From Herbiconiux daphne (lineage in GTDB: Bacteria; Actinomycetota; Actinomycetes; Actinomycetales; Microbacteriaceae), in assembly GCF_024979295.1 (NCBI RefSeq), contig NZ_JANLCJ010000004.1, positions 1-64,000 on the forward strand: a stretch of DNA of 64,000 bases. The letters are read 5' to 3'. This document shows positions 16,115 through 24,370 of the stretch, one piece after another. Position numbers and translations under genes: made by a program. The notes under the pieces were generated by a model. It had not been told where the DNA came from. It saw only the letters and a list, made by a program, of their open reading frames with translations, and did not search any database. How positions within the stretch are numbered: the stretch's first letter is position 1; each line of letters starts with the position of its first letter.

Positions 16115-17248
16115 CTACACGCGTTCGGCGTCGTCGCCGCGCGCTGCTCCGGCGGCCGGACGCAGGTCGGTGACCGGGCTCTCGAGGCTACGGAGGTGCG
16201 CGACGTCGTCGCGGAGCGCCTCGGCGGCCACCGGGCTGCCGCTGGCCGCCGAGGCGTAGATGGCCGTCACGATCTCGAGCGAGCGGGCCGGGTGGTCGGC
16301 AACGGCCGGCAGCGGACGCCCGGCCCGCAGGGCGTCGTAGACCTCGCGCACCAGCGGCTCGTGCCCGCTGCCCTCTTCGTGCTCGGGCAGGCGCCAGGCA
16401 TCCGTCGTCTCGGCCGGCACGCCGGGGGCGGGAGTGATGCGCCAGTTCTCGTGGGCGTGGCCGTAGAGGTGGTCGACGGTGATGGTGGCGAGCTCGGTGT
16501 CGATGCGGATCGAGCTGGTCTCGCGCGGCGAGAGAGCGCTCGTGACGACCGACGCCACGACACCGTTGCGGAAGGTGAGCACCGCGGTAGAGACGTCTTC
16601 GGTCGCGGTCTCGCGCCCGAGCCGCCAGAGCTGACCCGACGCCATGGCCCAGTCGCCGAGCAGGTGCGCGAGCAGGTCGAGCTGGTGGATGCCGTGGCCG
16701 AGGGTCGGGCCTCCGCCCTCGGTGGCCCAGTTGCCGCGCCAGGGAACGTCGAAGTACTCCTGGGGGCGGTACCAGAGGGTCTGGCAGGTGGCCACGAGCG
16801 GGCGGCCGAACGCGCCGGCCTGCAGCAGGCCGCGCACGTGCGCGGCCGCGGTGCCAGTGCGTTGCTGGAACACGATGGCGAGCCGGCGGTCGGCGGCGGC
16901 CGCGGCATCCGTCATGCGGTCGAGCTCGGCGAGCGAGAGCGCCGCGGGTTTCTCGCAGATGACGTGGGCGCCGGCCGCGAAGGCGGCGACGGCCTGATCG
17001 GCGTGCACCGACGGGGGCGTGCAGATGTGCAGCACGTCGACGCCGAGTGCGAGCAGGGCGTCGAGGTCGGGCGCGGTGGCGACGCCGCCCCAGCGCTCGG
17101 CGAACGCGGCCGCCCGCGTCGGGTCGTGGTCGGTGACGCCGACGAGCTCGGCGCCGTCGTAGGCCGCGATGGCGCGGGCGTGCGAGTCGGAGATGGCGCC
17201 GGTGCCGACGATGCCGGCGCGGAGGGGTGTCGGGCTGGAGTCGGGCAT
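16115..17248 (-). CDS. Gfo/Idh/MocA-family oxidoreductase
   Basis: NAD(P)-dependent sugar or cyclitol oxidoreductase of 377 residues. The Rossmann fold begins at residue ~10 (AGIVGTGAISDSHARAI), and the family CEKP motif (HVICEKPAALSLAELD) is at ~95. The C-terminal catalytic domain contains GHGIHQLDLLAHLLGD, the site of the conserved His. AAGGAG precedes ATG 17248. It lies between the DUF6807 gene and the sugar-transport operon on the same strand, so it probably acts on the same or a related sugar. Substrate not predictable. Confidence 0.88.
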   Translation of the reverse strand: MPDSSPTPLRAGIVGTGAISDSHARAIAAYDGAELVGVTDHDPTRAAAFAERWGGVATAPDLDALLALGVDVLHICTPPSVHADQAVAAFAAGAHVICEKPAALSLAELDRMTDAAAAADRRLAIVFQQRTGTAAAHVRGLLQAGAFGRPLVATCQTLWYRPQEYFDVPWRGNWATEGGGPTLGHGIHQLDLLAHLLGDWAMASGQLWRLGRETATEDVSTAVLTFRNGVVASVVTSALSPRETSSIRIDTELATITVDHLYGHAHENWRITPAPGVPAETTDAWRLPEHEEGSGHEPLVREVYDALRAGRPLPAVADHPARSLEIVTAIYASAASGSPVAAEALRDDVAHLRSLESPVTDLRPAAGAARGDDAERV

Positions 17249-17298
17249 CGGGGCTCCTTGGGGTTGTGGGTCGGGTCGTGGTGCCGGGGATGTGGTGT

Positions 17299-17365
17299 CG
17301 AATCGGCGGAGATTCGCGGCTTCATCGAACAGGCATGGACGAACTCACGAATCTCCGCTGATTCG
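17299..17365. repeat. Paired CGAATC-N6-GATTCG palindromes forming a long hairpin
   Basis: Two 18-bp elements, 17299-17316 and 17348-17365. Each is itself a palindrome (CGAATC-N6-GATTCG), and they are inverted copies of each other (17 of 18 bp), 31 nt apart. The right copy encodes the last residues of the DUF6807 protein. The structure could end or process the DUF6807 transcript, or bind a regulator of the following oxidoreductase gene. Confidence 0.6.
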
Positions 17366-18343
17366 CGACGACTCGAGGGTTGCCAGGCCCGCCTCGGCCA
17401 GGAGTGAGGCGGCGGCCGCGTCGTGGTCGCCGTCGGCGACGACGACCGCGTAGCGCGCGCGGAAGGCGGCGCCGGGCGCGACGACCCACTCGTCGTGGAA
17501 GAACGGGGTTGGGCAGAGGCCGGCGTAGTCGGTGCTGCGCGCGAACCAGGGGGTCGGATGCCGCGGGTTGCCCGGGGCGTCGACCATGACGACGGTGGAG
17601 GTGCGGCCGCTGGGGTGCTCGCCCGCGAACCCGAGCCAGGGCGCGCGGGTGCCGCGGAGGGCGTCGGCGGTGCGGGCGGCGGCCGACGGACCGGTGGCGC
17701 CGGGGCCGCCCGAGTCGGCGGGGTCGAGCGGCGCCAGCACGCGGCCGCCCCGGAACGACTCGGGGCCGCGCCAGAAGAGGCCGCCGTAGCCGGCGTCGGG
17801 TCGACCGCGGGTGGTGGGTGAGCCGAGCCGGATGGGGTCGGGGGTGAGGTTGGTCATGGTGGTGTCGAAGGTGAGCGCCCAGGCGGTGTCGTCGAGCAGT
17901 GCCACCGAGATGCGGCGCGTCTCGTCGAACAGGTCGCGACCCGCCTCGGTGCGCCAGAGCAGGCGCTCGACGACGGAGGCGCTGCGGGAGTCGGGGGCGA
18001 TCTCGAGGCGGTCGAACGAGAGATGCTGCTGCGAGCCGTTGTTGGACAGTTGCACGTAACCCCGGTCGCGCAGGTAGGTTGGTCCGCCCCAGAAGTTCTC
18101 GTCGCCCACGACCGGCAGCGACCACGAGATTCCGCGGTGCCAGACGTGATCGGCCGGCCGGAAGTCGGTGACCACCTCACCGCGCAGCGTACGCACGGGT
18201 GAGAAGTAGGGGCGCGGCGATTCGAGCCGCACGTCAGCCGGTCGTGCGACGTAGTCGACGAGTTGGGCGTCGCCGACCGCGAACGTCAGGCCGTCGTCGG
18301 TCTCGGTCATCCGCAGGTCGAGCACGAACTCTCCAGTCGTCAT
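17345..18343 (-). CDS. DUF6807 (PmoA-like) protein
   Basis: A 332-residue cytoplasmic protein of the DUF6807 family, often encoded beside Gfo/Idh oxidoreductases and sugar ABC systems, as here. Conserved features seen are SPRPYFSPVRTLRGEVVT, DHVWHRGISWSLPVV, and the C-terminal TPFFHDEWVVAPG. The biochemical role is not established; a sugar-handling role is inferred from context. GGAAGACG precedes ATG 18343. A LacI-type operator (18364-18377) lies 20 bp upstream of the start, so it is likely under carbon-source control. Confidence 0.72.
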   Translation of the reverse strand: MTTGEFVLDLRMTETDDGLTFAVGDAQLVDYVARPADVRLESPRPYFSPVRTLRGEVVTDFRPADHVWHRGISWSLPVVGDENFWGGPTYLRDRGYVQLSNNGSQQHLSFDRLEIAPDSRSASVVERLLWRTEAGRDLFDETRRISVALLDDTAWALTFDTTMTNLTPDPIRLGSPTTRGRPDAGYGGLFWRGPESFRGGRVLAPLDPADSGGPGATGPSAAARTADALRGTRAPWLGFAGEHPSGRTSTVVMVDAPGNPRHPTPWFARSTDYAGLCPTPFFHDEWVVAPGAAFRARYAVVVADGDHDAAAASLLAEAGLATLESSRISGDS

Positions 18344-18363
18344 CGTCGTCTTCCGGGCTGGTG

Positions 18364-18377
18364 GGAAAGCGCTATCC
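18364..18377. promoter_or_regulatory. LacI-type operator GGAAAGCGCTATCC upstream of the DUF6807 gene
   Basis: A 14-bp near-palindrome with central CG and one mismatched pair, 20 bp before the ATG at 18343. Core GAAAGCGCTATC is identical to the site at 29081-29092. Confidence 0.65.
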
Positions 18378-18481
18378 AGCCTACAGCAGAGGCCCTGGCC
18401 GCACTCAAGGGCCCGCCCGTGCCCGAGGCCGCTCGTGCGCTAAGGCCCGCTCCTGCACTCACCGGCCGCCCTATCCCGCGC

Positions 18482-19633
18482 TCACAATCGCAACGGCACA
18501 GGTCGATCCCGCCCGCCGACCTCCACCGTCGGCCACCGCAGATCGACCGTCAACGTCTCCACCCCCGACGGCGACACGAGCACCGTGTCCTCGACTTTCG
18601 TTCCCGGCGCCGACGGGTTCCACGCGAACGCCTGGTTCCGCTGCACCAGGTCGTCGACGTCGGCGGTGACCCGCGGATCCCGCCCGACATACCCGGCCGC
18701 CCCACCCTGATGATGCCTCCGCCATTCGCCCGCGTCGAAGCCGGCCGCCGCATACGCCGCCGTTCCGCTCGCGAACACGTCGCCCAAGCGCGCGCCCGGT
18801 CGCGTGGCGTCGAAGAACGCCGCCTCGACCTCCAGAATGCGCAGGGCGGCAGCCGTTGACGGCCCGACGCCTCCGGCCGCTGCGCCCCACTGCACCCATC
18901 GCGTGGCGTTCGCGATCAGCCCGTTCCGCCGCCCGCACACGACGAACATCGCCTGAGCACCGAGCGGCGCCGCGGTGGGCAACGGATGCCGCAACCGCTC
19001 CCGCCCCGCCCCGGCCACGAGCACGACGAGTGGGTCGATGCCCCGCTCGACGAGTGCGGCCGAGAGAGCAGCCGCGGCGGCACGCTCGAGGGTGCGCGGG
19101 GACGACTCGAGGGCGACATCCGTCAGCCCCGACGCCACCTCGGCGCAGAGCGCACGGTAGCGCGCGAGCTCGGCCGGCAGCAGACTCGCCCGCGCGGCGC
19201 GCAGTTCGAGGGCGAGGTCGATCTCGCGCAGCGTGCCGTCGAGCGGCGTCACGAGCGGGGCGTGCCAGGGCACGCGGGTGACGAGGGCGGCATCCGGAGC
19301 GCCGAGCTCCTCGTCGATCAAGCGGTCGGCCTCGTTCGCGAACACGAACACCTCGTCGGCGTCTCGTCGAACGGCGACCGCCACGACCGGATCGCCCGCC
19401 AACGACACGTGCGTGCGCACACCGTCGAGGTACCACGACACCGCCCCGTGCGACGTGAGGAGAAGACTGTCGGCACCCCGCGCCTCGAGAATCGCGAGCA
19501 GCCGCTGGCGTTTCGCCCGGCGATCGGCGGGGTCGGGCCTCATCGTGCGGCCCAGGGCCGGGGCGTCATGATCGACGGATGCCGCCACGCCCGCTCTGGG
19601 CAGAACTCGACGGCCGACGCGGTCGGCCTTCAT
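18482..19633 (-). CDS. M24 (aminopeptidase P/creatinase fold) protein with degenerate active site
   Basis: A 383-residue protein with the two-domain layout of M24 peptidases: an N-terminal creatinase-like domain (LLTSHGAVSWYLDGVRTHVS) and a pita-bread C-terminal domain (~190-370). The expected metal ligands are not apparent: the DxG of the first motif is replaced in the stretch TRWVQWGAAAGG, and the usual HxxGHG region reads HHQGGAAGYVG. It may therefore be a non-peptidase relative or bind ligand without metal. ATG 19633 overlaps the lacI stop (ATGA); an alternative internal ATG at 19543 would fit the conserved start better. It is co-transcribed with the LacI regulator. Confidence 0.7.
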   Translation of the reverse strand: MKADRVGRRVLPRAGVAASVDHDAPALGRTMRPDPADRRAKRQRLLAILEARGADSLLLTSHGAVSWYLDGVRTHVSLAGDPVVAVAVRRDADEVFVFANEADRLIDEELGAPDAALVTRVPWHAPLVTPLDGTLREIDLALELRAARASLLPAELARYRALCAEVASGLTDVALESSPRTLERAAAAALSAALVERGIDPLVVLVAGAGRERLRHPLPTAAPLGAQAMFVVCGRRNGLIANATRWVQWGAAAGGVGPSTAAALRILEVEAAFFDATRPGARLGDVFASGTAAYAAAGFDAGEWRRHHQGGAAGYVGRDPRVTADVDDLVQRNQAFAWNPSAPGTKVEDTVLVSPSGVETLTVDLRWPTVEVGGRDRPVPLRL

Positions 19634-20931
19634 CGTGCGCCGCCGGCGTCGGCTCCGACCGGCTCCGAGATCTGCGCGCCATCGCCGTCGGGCCCGGCAC
19701 CCGGCGCCTCGCCCGACGCGCCCTCGTCGCGCGCATCCATAGCCGGAGCCGGCGCCTCGGTCAGCAGGCCGTGGTCGTCCAGCCCGGCACTCGGCTCACG
19801 GCCCTTTACGCCGTTGTCGTTCGGCCGGTCATCCGACCCATCGTCGACCGCGGCGCCCGCAGGCCCGGCGGACTCCCCGCCCGCGGCCGCCGCATCCGGC
19901 GCAAGACCCCCGCCCGCCGCACCCGGCACCGGGCCGGTGCTCGCGCGCGCCTCGAGGCGGGGTCGGTAGAGCATCGCGTGCTCGGCCGACTCGCCCGCGA
20001 TCAGGTCGCGCAGACGCGACCAGACCTGGGCGCCGAGTTCGGCGCGTGGCACCGACATGCTCGTGAGTGCCGGGCTCGAGAAGCGCGCGAGCGGCACGTC
20101 GTCGAAGCCCGCCACCGAGACGTCGCGCGGCACCGCGAGCCCGAGTTGGCCGAGCCGCGGCACGAGCCCCAGGGCGACGAGGTCGTTGAAGGCGATCACC
20201 CCGGTCACGCCGCCGCGCACCGCGTCGGCCACGGCCTCGGCGGCGCGGTAGCCGTCGTCGAGCGACGAGCCGCATGCCACCACGTCGGCTGCCAGTCCGG
20301 GGGTCGCCGCGACCGCCTCGCGCAGGCCGCGCAGCCGCTCGACGTTCGACGAACTGCGGGCCGGCCCCCCGAGGAACAGCAGGCGCTGATGACCGAGCGA
20401 CACCAGGTGCGCCACCAGATCGCGCATGCCCTGCGCGTAGTCGACGCCGACCATGGGCACGGCGGAATCCGCGATCGAACGGTTGACCACCACCACCGGC
20501 GCCAACTGCGGGGCGAGCGCCCGCAGCTGGGACTCGGGCATGCGCGGGGCGCACAACACGATCGCGTCGCACCGGTGCCGTGCCTCGAGGGCGATCGCGG
20601 CCTCTTCGTCGGACTGCTCCGCCGTGTCGGCCACGAGCACCCGATAGCCATCGGCCGCGGCCGCCAGGCTCAGGCCTTTGAGAATGCCCTGGAACAGCGG
20701 GTTCTCGAGGTCGGGCACCACCATCGCGATGGTGTCGTTGCGGCCGTGCACCAGGCTGCGCGCAGCGATGCTCGGCGTGTAGCCGAGGTCGGCGATGGCG
20801 GTGCGCACGAGCTTCACGATGCGCGGGTCGACGGTCTGCTTGCTGTTGAGCACGCGTGACACGGATGCCTGCGAAACCCCCGCCCGGGCCGCGACGTCGG
20901 CGATGGTCACGGCTCTCGCCCGGTCGGCCAT
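19630..20931 (-). CDS. LacI-family transcriptional repressor with long low-complexity tail
   Basis: LacI/GalR repressor of 433 residues. The helix-turn-helix is VTIADVAARAGVSQASVSRV (residues ~8-27), the hinge follows, and the effector domain carries VVPDLENPLFQGILKGL and VAGFDDVPLARFSSPALTSM. After ~residue 325 a tail of about 105 Ala/Gly/Asp/Pro-rich residues follows that the family normally lacks. ATG 20931 is preferred (GGGAG 5-6 nt before) to GTG 20937. It is divergent from the uronate/aldarate operon, whose promoter is overlapped by a LacI palindrome at 21018-21033, so it is the likely local repressor. Confidence 0.88.
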   Translation of the reverse strand: MADRARAVTIADVAARAGVSQASVSRVLNSKQTVDPRIVKLVRTAIADLGYTPSIAARSLVHGRNDTIAMVVPDLENPLFQGILKGLSLAAAADGYRVLVADTAEQSDEEAAIALEARHRCDAIVLCAPRMPESQLRALAPQLAPVVVVNRSIADSAVPMVGVDYAQGMRDLVAHLVSLGHQRLLFLGGPARSSSNVERLRGLREAVAATPGLAADVVACGSSLDDGYRAAEAVADAVRGGVTGVIAFNDLVALGLVPRLGQLGLAVPRDVSVAGFDDVPLARFSSPALTSMSVPRAELGAQVWSRLRDLIAGESAEHAMLYRPRLEARASTGPVPGAAGGGLAPDAAAAGGESAGPAGAAVDDGSDDRPNDNGVKGREPSAGLDDHGLLTEAPAPAMDARDEGASGEAPGAGPDGDGAQISEPVGADAGGAR

Positions 20932-20981
20932 CGGCACTCCCCCATTCGGCTGGAAATCGGTTCCTCATTCTAGGCCCGCAG

Positions 20982-21011
20982 TTGCCCGCGTGCCCTGCAT
21001 TCACCTAGGGT
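20982..21011 (+). promoter_or_regulatory. Candidate promoter of the uronate/aldarate operon
   Basis: TTGCCC, an 18-bp spacer, and TAGGGT. The predicted start (~21018) falls on the LacI-type operator, and the first ATG follows at 21049. The match to sigma70 is moderate. Confidence 0.45.
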
Positions 21012-21017
21012 AATGGC

Positions 21018-21033
21018 GAGAAAGCGGTTTCTC
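21018..21033. promoter_or_regulatory. LacI-type operator GAGAAAGCGGTTTCTC
   Basis: Sixteen-bp palindrome with one mismatched pair, placed between the predicted -10 and the ribosome site (AAGGGAG) of the first operon gene. It is the same class as the sites at 16043, 18364, 29023 and 29079, but with GG in place of GC at the centre-right. Confidence 0.7.
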
Positions 21034-21048
21034 AGCAAGGGAGAACGA

Positions 21049-22200
21049 ATGCGAATCGTCGTCACCGGATCAGCCGGCCGACTCGGGCGCAGCGTCGTGC
21101 AGGGGCTCGTCGCGAGCGGCCATGAGGTTGTGGGCGCCGACCGCGCGGCCAGCGGCATCCGGTCGGTCGACGAACGCGCGATCGACCTGCTCGACGCCGC
21201 CGCGGTAGCCGGGCTCTTCGACGAGGTGCGACCCGACGCCGTGGTGCACCTCGCGGCCATCTCGGTGCCGTTCAGCGCACCCGAGCTCGACATCCTCTCG
21301 ACCAACACGGCGCTCGGCTACACGGTCGCGGCCGCCGCGGCTGCCGCGGGCGTCGGGCGCACGCTCGTGGCGAGCAGTCCCACGGTGCTCGGCTACGGCC
21401 GCCCGGGCTGGCGACCGACGGCCCTGCCCCTCGACGAGCGTGAACCCGTGCAACCCGCGAACGCCTACGCGCTGTCGAAGACGGTGCTTGAGGAGGAGGT
21501 GCGGATGTTCGCCCGCACCTCGGCGGGTGTGTTCACGTCGTTTCGCCCGTGCTACGTGATCTCGCCCGAGGAGTGGGCCGGAGCGCCCACCCAGCAGGGC
21601 CATACCGTGCTCGAGCGTCTGCGCGACCCGGCCCTCGCCGCCGTGAGCCTGTTCAACTACGTCGACGCGCGTGACGCGGCCGATTTCGTCGAGGCCTGGC
21701 TCGCCGCCGATCCAGCGGCGGTCGACGGGGAGTGCTTCTTCGTGGGCGCGGCCGACGCCCTCGCGGTCGAACCGGTGGCGGCGCTGTGGCGGCGATACGT
21801 CCCCGCGCTCGGCGACGCCGCCGACGGCATCGGCGCCGGCCAGCCCGTGTTCAGCGTGGCCAAGGCCGAGCGCCTGCTAGGCTGGCGCCCGACCCGCAGC
21901 TGGCGCGACCTCGTTCCGGGCGGTGTCGATGCCGTCGCGGCCCCGCCGGCCGCGCACGCTCCCGCCACCGCTGCCAGCACTGCCACCGCGTCATCTGCCG
22001 CCTCCGCACCGGTGACCGCTGCGAGCACCGCCTCCGCCGCGACTCCCGCCGCACCCGCCAACGCCGCCGCACCCGTCGCCCCCAGGGGCACCGCCGCGAG
22101 CACCACGTCCGCGCCCGCCCCGGCCACCCCGGTCACGGCGCCCAGCACCACCACCCCCGCAACACCCACCCCCGCCCCACAGATCGAGAGAGTCCCGTGA
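21049..22200 (+). CDS. NAD-dependent epimerase/dehydratase family enzyme, probable uronate dehydrogenase
   Basis: Extended SDR-type protein of 383 residues. The NAD site is VTGSAGRLGRSVV at residues 4-16 and the catalytic YxxxK is YALSK near 143. In the context of KdgD, an aldarate dehydratase-like enzyme and a semialdehyde dehydrogenase, the best-fitting role is oxidation of a hexuronate to the aldaric acid lactone, the first step of the oxidative uronate route; this is inference. Residues ~290-383 are an Ala/Thr/Pro-rich tail (TAASTATASSAASAPVTAAS) not expected for the family. ATG 21049 has AAGGGAG upstream; an ATG at 21013 would place the operator inside the coding region. Confidence 0.72.
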   Translation: MRIVVTGSAGRLGRSVVQGLVASGHEVVGADRAASGIRSVDERAIDLLDAAAVAGLFDEVRPDAVVHLAAISVPFSAPELDILSTNTALGYTVAAAAAAAGVGRTLVASSPTVLGYGRPGWRPTALPLDEREPVQPANAYALSKTVLEEEVRMFARTSAGVFTSFRPCYVISPEEWAGAPTQQGHTVLERLRDPALAAVSLFNYVDARDAADFVEAWLAADPAAVDGECFFVGAADALAVEPVAALWRRYVPALGDAADGIGAGQPVFSVAKAERLLGWRPTRSWRDLVPGGVDAVAAPPAAHAPATAASTATASSAASAPVTAASTASAATPAAPANAAAPVAPRGTAASTTSAPAPATPVTAPSTTTPATPTPAPQIERVP

Positions 22201-23177
22201 CCGACACCGCCGCCCGCGCCCCGCTCGCCTTCGACGGCGTGCTCTTCTTTCCGGTGACCCCGTTCGCCGCCGACGGCTCCGTCGACACCGGCCTGCTCAC
22301 CGAGCACGTGACGAGCCGGCTGCCGTTCGCGCCCGGCGGCGTCTTTCCGGCGTGCGGAACCGGCGAGTTCCACGCCCTCAGTGCGTCCGAGGTCGCCACG
22401 GTCGTGCGCACCACCGTCGAGGCGGTCGGCGGAGTCGTTCCGGTGATCGCCGGCGCCGGCGGCCCCCTCGGTCACGCCGTGCAGATCGCCCGCGACGCCG
22501 AAGCCGCCGGCGCCGACGGCCTGCTGCTGTTGCCGCCCTACCTCGTCTCCGGCACCACCGAAGGCCTCATCGCCTACGTCGAAGCCGTGCTCGCCGCCAC
22601 CACGCTGCCCGTCATCGTCTACCACCGCGGCACCGCGCGCTACACGCCCGACGCCATCCGCCGCCTCGCCACCCACCCCCAGATCGTGGGCTTCAAAGAC
22701 GGCACCGGCGACATCGGACTCGCCCAGGAGATCGTTCTCGCCGCCGACTCCACCGGCCGCGACCTGCAGTTCTTCAACGGACTGCTCACCGCCGAACTCA
22801 GCCAGGGCGCCTACCGCGGCATCGGCATCCCGCTCTATTCGTCGGCGGCGTTCGCCATGATCCCCGAGCTCGCCGCCCTGCACTACTCGGCCTACGTGAG
22901 CGGCGACGAGCCGACCCGGCGCCTGCTGCTCGAGGAGTTCTACGTGCCGCTCGTGCGCCTGCGCGACGAGACCCCCGGCTTCGGGGTGTCGCTCATCAAG
23001 GCGGGCCTGCGCCTGCGCGGTCTCGCCGTGGGCTCGGTGCGCCCGCCGCTCGTCGACCCCACCCCCGATCAGGAACGCCGCCTCGGCGCCCTGCTCGACC
23101 ACGGCCTCGTGCTCGCCGAACAACTCGCGCCCACCGACGACACCGCGAGTGCCGCCGCCGGCATCCTCGCGCGATGA
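22197..23177 (+). CDS. kdgD: 5-dehydro-4-deoxyglucarate dehydratase
   Basis: DHDPS/NAL-family TIM-barrel lyase of 326 residues, converting 5-keto-4-deoxyglucarate to 2-oxoglutarate semialdehyde with loss of CO2 and water. Seen: GVLFFPVTPFAADGSVDTGL at the N-terminus, ACGTGEFHALSASE (substrate-binding loop), IVYHRGTARYTPD, and the Schiff-base lysine K167 in VGFKDGTGD. Length is normal. The GTG start overlaps the previous stop (GTGA), and the end overlaps the next gene (ATGA). This is the enzyme that most clearly identifies the operon's pathway. Confidence 0.9.
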   Translation: MTDTAARAPLAFDGVLFFPVTPFAADGSVDTGLLTEHVTSRLPFAPGGVFPACGTGEFHALSASEVATVVRTTVEAVGGVVPVIAGAGGPLGHAVQIARDAEAAGADGLLLLPPYLVSGTTEGLIAYVEAVLAATTLPVIVYHRGTARYTPDAIRRLATHPQIVGFKDGTGDIGLAQEIVLAADSTGRDLQFFNGLLTAELSQGAYRGIGIPLYSSAAFAMIPELAALHYSAYVSGDEPTRRLLLEEFYVPLVRLRDETPGFGVSLIKAGLRLRGLAVGSVRPPLVDPTPDQERRLGALLDHGLVLAEQLAPTDDTASAAAGILAR

Positions 23178-24370
23178 CCCAGCACCACACCGCTCCGGAT
23201 GCCGCCACGGCGCCCACCGGCACCGCCGACGCCCCGCGCATCCGCTCGTTGTCGACCCGGCTCATCCGGGTGCCCTTGCTGCGCCCGTGGGGCCCCGACG
23301 TGCGCTCCATCTCGCTCATCGAGACCGTCGTGCGCGACGACGAGGGTGCCGAGGGCTTCGGCTTCTCGTGGACCCCTTCCATCGGTGCCCACGCGGCGCA
23401 GGCCCTGCTCGACCACGACATCGCCGCCTTCGCCGTCGGCCGGTCGTCCGACCCCGAGGTGCTCTGGCCCGAGTTGTGGCGCCACCTGCACGAGGCGGGT
23501 TCCGGGGGCCTCACCACGATCGCGATGGCCGGCCTCGACCTCGCCCTCTGGGATCTCTCCGCCCGCCGCACGTCGTCAGGTCTGGTCGAGACGCTCGGCG
23601 GCCAACGGTCGCGACCCGAGGTCTACGGCAGCGGGGTCAACCTGCACTACTCCCTCGACGAGCTCATGGCGCAGGCGGGCCGATGGGTCGATGCGGGTTT
23701 CGACGCCGTGAAGATGAAGGTCGGCAGCCCGCGGCTCGCCGACGACGTCGAGCGCGTGAGCGCTGTGCGCGACACCATCGGCCCCGGCCGCCGCCTGATG
23801 ATCGACGCGAACCAGCGCTGGAACATCGACCAGGCCGAGCGCGCCCTCGACGCCCTCGCCGAGTTCGACCTCGCCTGGATCGAGGAACCCTTGCGCGCCG
23901 ACGACCTCCCGGCCCACGTGCTGCTGCGCGAGCGCACCACCGTGCCCATCGCCCTGGGCGAGAACGTGCACACGCGCTACCGGTTCGACGAGTTCCTGCG
24001 CGCCGGGGTGGTGGATGTCGTGCAGCCCAACGCGGTGCGCGTGGGCGGGATCACCGCGTTCCGCGAGATCGCCGCCCTCGCCGAGTCGTTCGGCGTGCAG
24101 GTCGCACCGCACCTGCTGCTCGAGCTCTCGGGTCAGCTCGCGGCCACCTTCGACTCCCCCACCCTGGTCGAGTCGGTCGAAGACGCATCATTCGACGCCC
24201 TCGGCGTGCTCGCGGCCCCCGCGCCCGTGCGGGTGCACGGCTCGACGCTCGTCATCACCGAGCACGATGGTCTCGGCATCCGCTTCGCCGCCGCCCCCTC
24301 TGCCACTGCCACGGGCCCCGCTGGCCCGCCCGACCCCTCCCCCTCGACGACGAAACGGATGCCGCGATGA
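23174..24370 (+). CDS. Enolase-superfamily (mandelate racemase-like) dehydratase, probable aldarate dehydratase
   Basis: Mg-dependent enzyme of 398 residues. After a 20-residue variable N-terminus comes the capping domain; the barrel shows the KxK general-base motif (DAVKMKVGSP), the metal ligands in MIDANQRW, WIEEPLRADD and ALGENVHTR, and a late VAPHLLLELSGQLA with the catalytic His. By context it would dehydrate glucarate or galactarate to 5-keto-4-deoxyglucarate, feeding KdgD. Exact acid-sugar specificity cannot be read. A short Pro/Ser tail ends the protein. It is translationally coupled on both sides. Confidence 0.8.
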   Translation: MTQHHTAPDAATAPTGTADAPRIRSLSTRLIRVPLLRPWGPDVRSISLIETVVRDDEGAEGFGFSWTPSIGAHAAQALLDHDIAAFAVGRSSDPEVLWPELWRHLHEAGSGGLTTIAMAGLDLALWDLSARRTSSGLVETLGGQRSRPEVYGSGVNLHYSLDELMAQAGRWVDAGFDAVKMKVGSPRLADDVERVSAVRDTIGPGRRLMIDANQRWNIDQAERALDALAEFDLAWIEEPLRADDLPAHVLLRERTTVPIALGENVHTRYRFDEFLRAGVVDVVQPNAVRVGGITAFREIAALAESFGVQVAPHLLLELSGQLAATFDSPTLVESVEDASFDALGVLAAPAPVRVHGSTLVITEHDGLGIRFAAAPSATATGPAGPPDPSPSTTKRMPR

